A stretch of DNA of 64,000 bases from Tsukamurella conjunctivitidis (GTDB lineage: Bacteria; Actinomycetota; Actinomycetes; Mycobacteriales; Mycobacteriaceae). The stretch is from positions 235,257 to 299,256 of the forward strand of contig NZ_VIGX01000006.1 in NCBI RefSeq assembly GCF_007858475.1, read 5' to 3'. Every line of letters starts with the position of its first letter. The stretch's first letter is position 1. The notes under the pieces were generated by a model that had not been told where the DNA came from, did no database searches, and saw only the letters and a list, made by a program, of their open reading frames with translations. The translations under genes were made by a program, and so were the position numbers. This document shows positions 63,867 to 64,000 of the stretch, piece by piece.

Positions 63867-64000
63867 ATGAGTCTGCGGATCGGAGTGCTCACTGGCGGGG
63901 GTGACTGCCCCGGCCTGAACGCGGTCATCCGCGCGGTGGTCCGCACCAGCGCCTCCCGCTACGGCTCCGCAGTCGTCGGATTCCAGGACGGCTGGCGCGG
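63867..64000 (+). CDS. pfkA: 6-phosphofructokinase, N-terminal part (cut by window end)
   Basis: The first 44 codons of a phosphofructokinase: [20 protein letters not shown] holds the nucleotide-binding GGGDCPGLN loop, and [10 protein letters not shown] is the expected continuation. The Cys-Pro version of the loop is common in actinobacterial PFKs. ATG at 63867 has CAAGAT seven bases upstream, close to the leaderless pattern. In M. tuberculosis pfkA also follows gatA. The reading frame is open to the end of the window; ATP versus pyrophosphate use cannot be judged because the later residues are missing. Confidence 0.93.
   Translation, partial: MSLRIGVLTGGGDCPGLNAVIRAVVRTSASRYGSAVVGFQDGWR

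Overview
This is a very GC-rich, gene-dense actinobacterial chromosome segment from the order Mycobacteriales. A Tsukamurella-like organism is my inference; no rRNA is present to confirm it. The evidence is a backbone that follows, from memory, the order of the Mycobacterium tuberculosis Rv3035-Rv3010c region: beta-propeller lipoprotein, hexapeptide acyltransferase, methylglucose-lipopolysaccharide (MGLP) glycosyltransferase/GH57/methyltransferase, etfBA, an OlsB/OlsA-like acyltransferase pair, cysteine desulfurase, mnmA, a MetE-like protein, ligA, an ACT-domain protein, gatCA and the start of pfkA. No rRNA, tRNA, insertion sequence or CRISPR array was seen, and no gene-free stretch exceeds 300 bases; the longest, about 214 bases, is 54755-54968.

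Layout. 1-1.3 kb: XRE regulator and double-hotdog thioesterase. 1.4-10.7 kb: a catabolic island. A leftward, overlapping four-gene operon (FAD monooxygenase, alpha/beta hydrolase, maleylacetate reductase, hydroxyquinol 1,2-dioxygenase) lies beside an AraC regulator, and a rightward LysR-controlled pcaFIJ operon finishes the route from 3-oxoadipate to succinyl-CoA and acetyl-CoA. 10.8-19.4 kb: beta-propeller lipoprotein, MGLP genes and etfBA. 19.5-34.5 kb: an accessory block with a Tat-lipoprotein M13 peptidase, a NarL-type two-component system, multicopper oxidase, DUF418 protein, catalase, efflux pump with a 15-codon leader ORF, an MpaB/Lcp-type oxygenase, several TetR/MarR regulators and a NUDIX hydrolase. 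34.6-45.5 kb: ornithine-lipid-type acyltransferases behind a PHO-box-like array, cysteine desulfurase, mnmA, MetE-like protein, ammonium transporter, small lipoprotein, a ribbon-helix-helix-like protein with octamer repeats, a flavin oxidoreductase with a KstR-type operator, and ligA. 45.6-54 kb: a complete histidine-utilisation (hut) locus with both IclR and HutC regulators, sitting between ligA and the ACT gene. 54-64 kb: ACT protein, ABM-membrane protein, AraC-DinB regulator with RibD-like reductase, gatCA, an Rrf2/AhpD pair with matching operators, a secreted phospholipase A2 coupled to a membrane hydrolase, a second NarL-type two-component system, and the truncated pfkA.

Genes are mostly in tight, translationally coupled operons (ATGA, GTGA or TGATG overlaps). 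At least thirteen genes have a TANNNT hexamer 6-9 bases before the start codon and no Shine-Dalgarno sequence, the arrangement expected for leaderless transcripts. Functions come from recognised motifs and family resemblance judged by eye; no database search was run.
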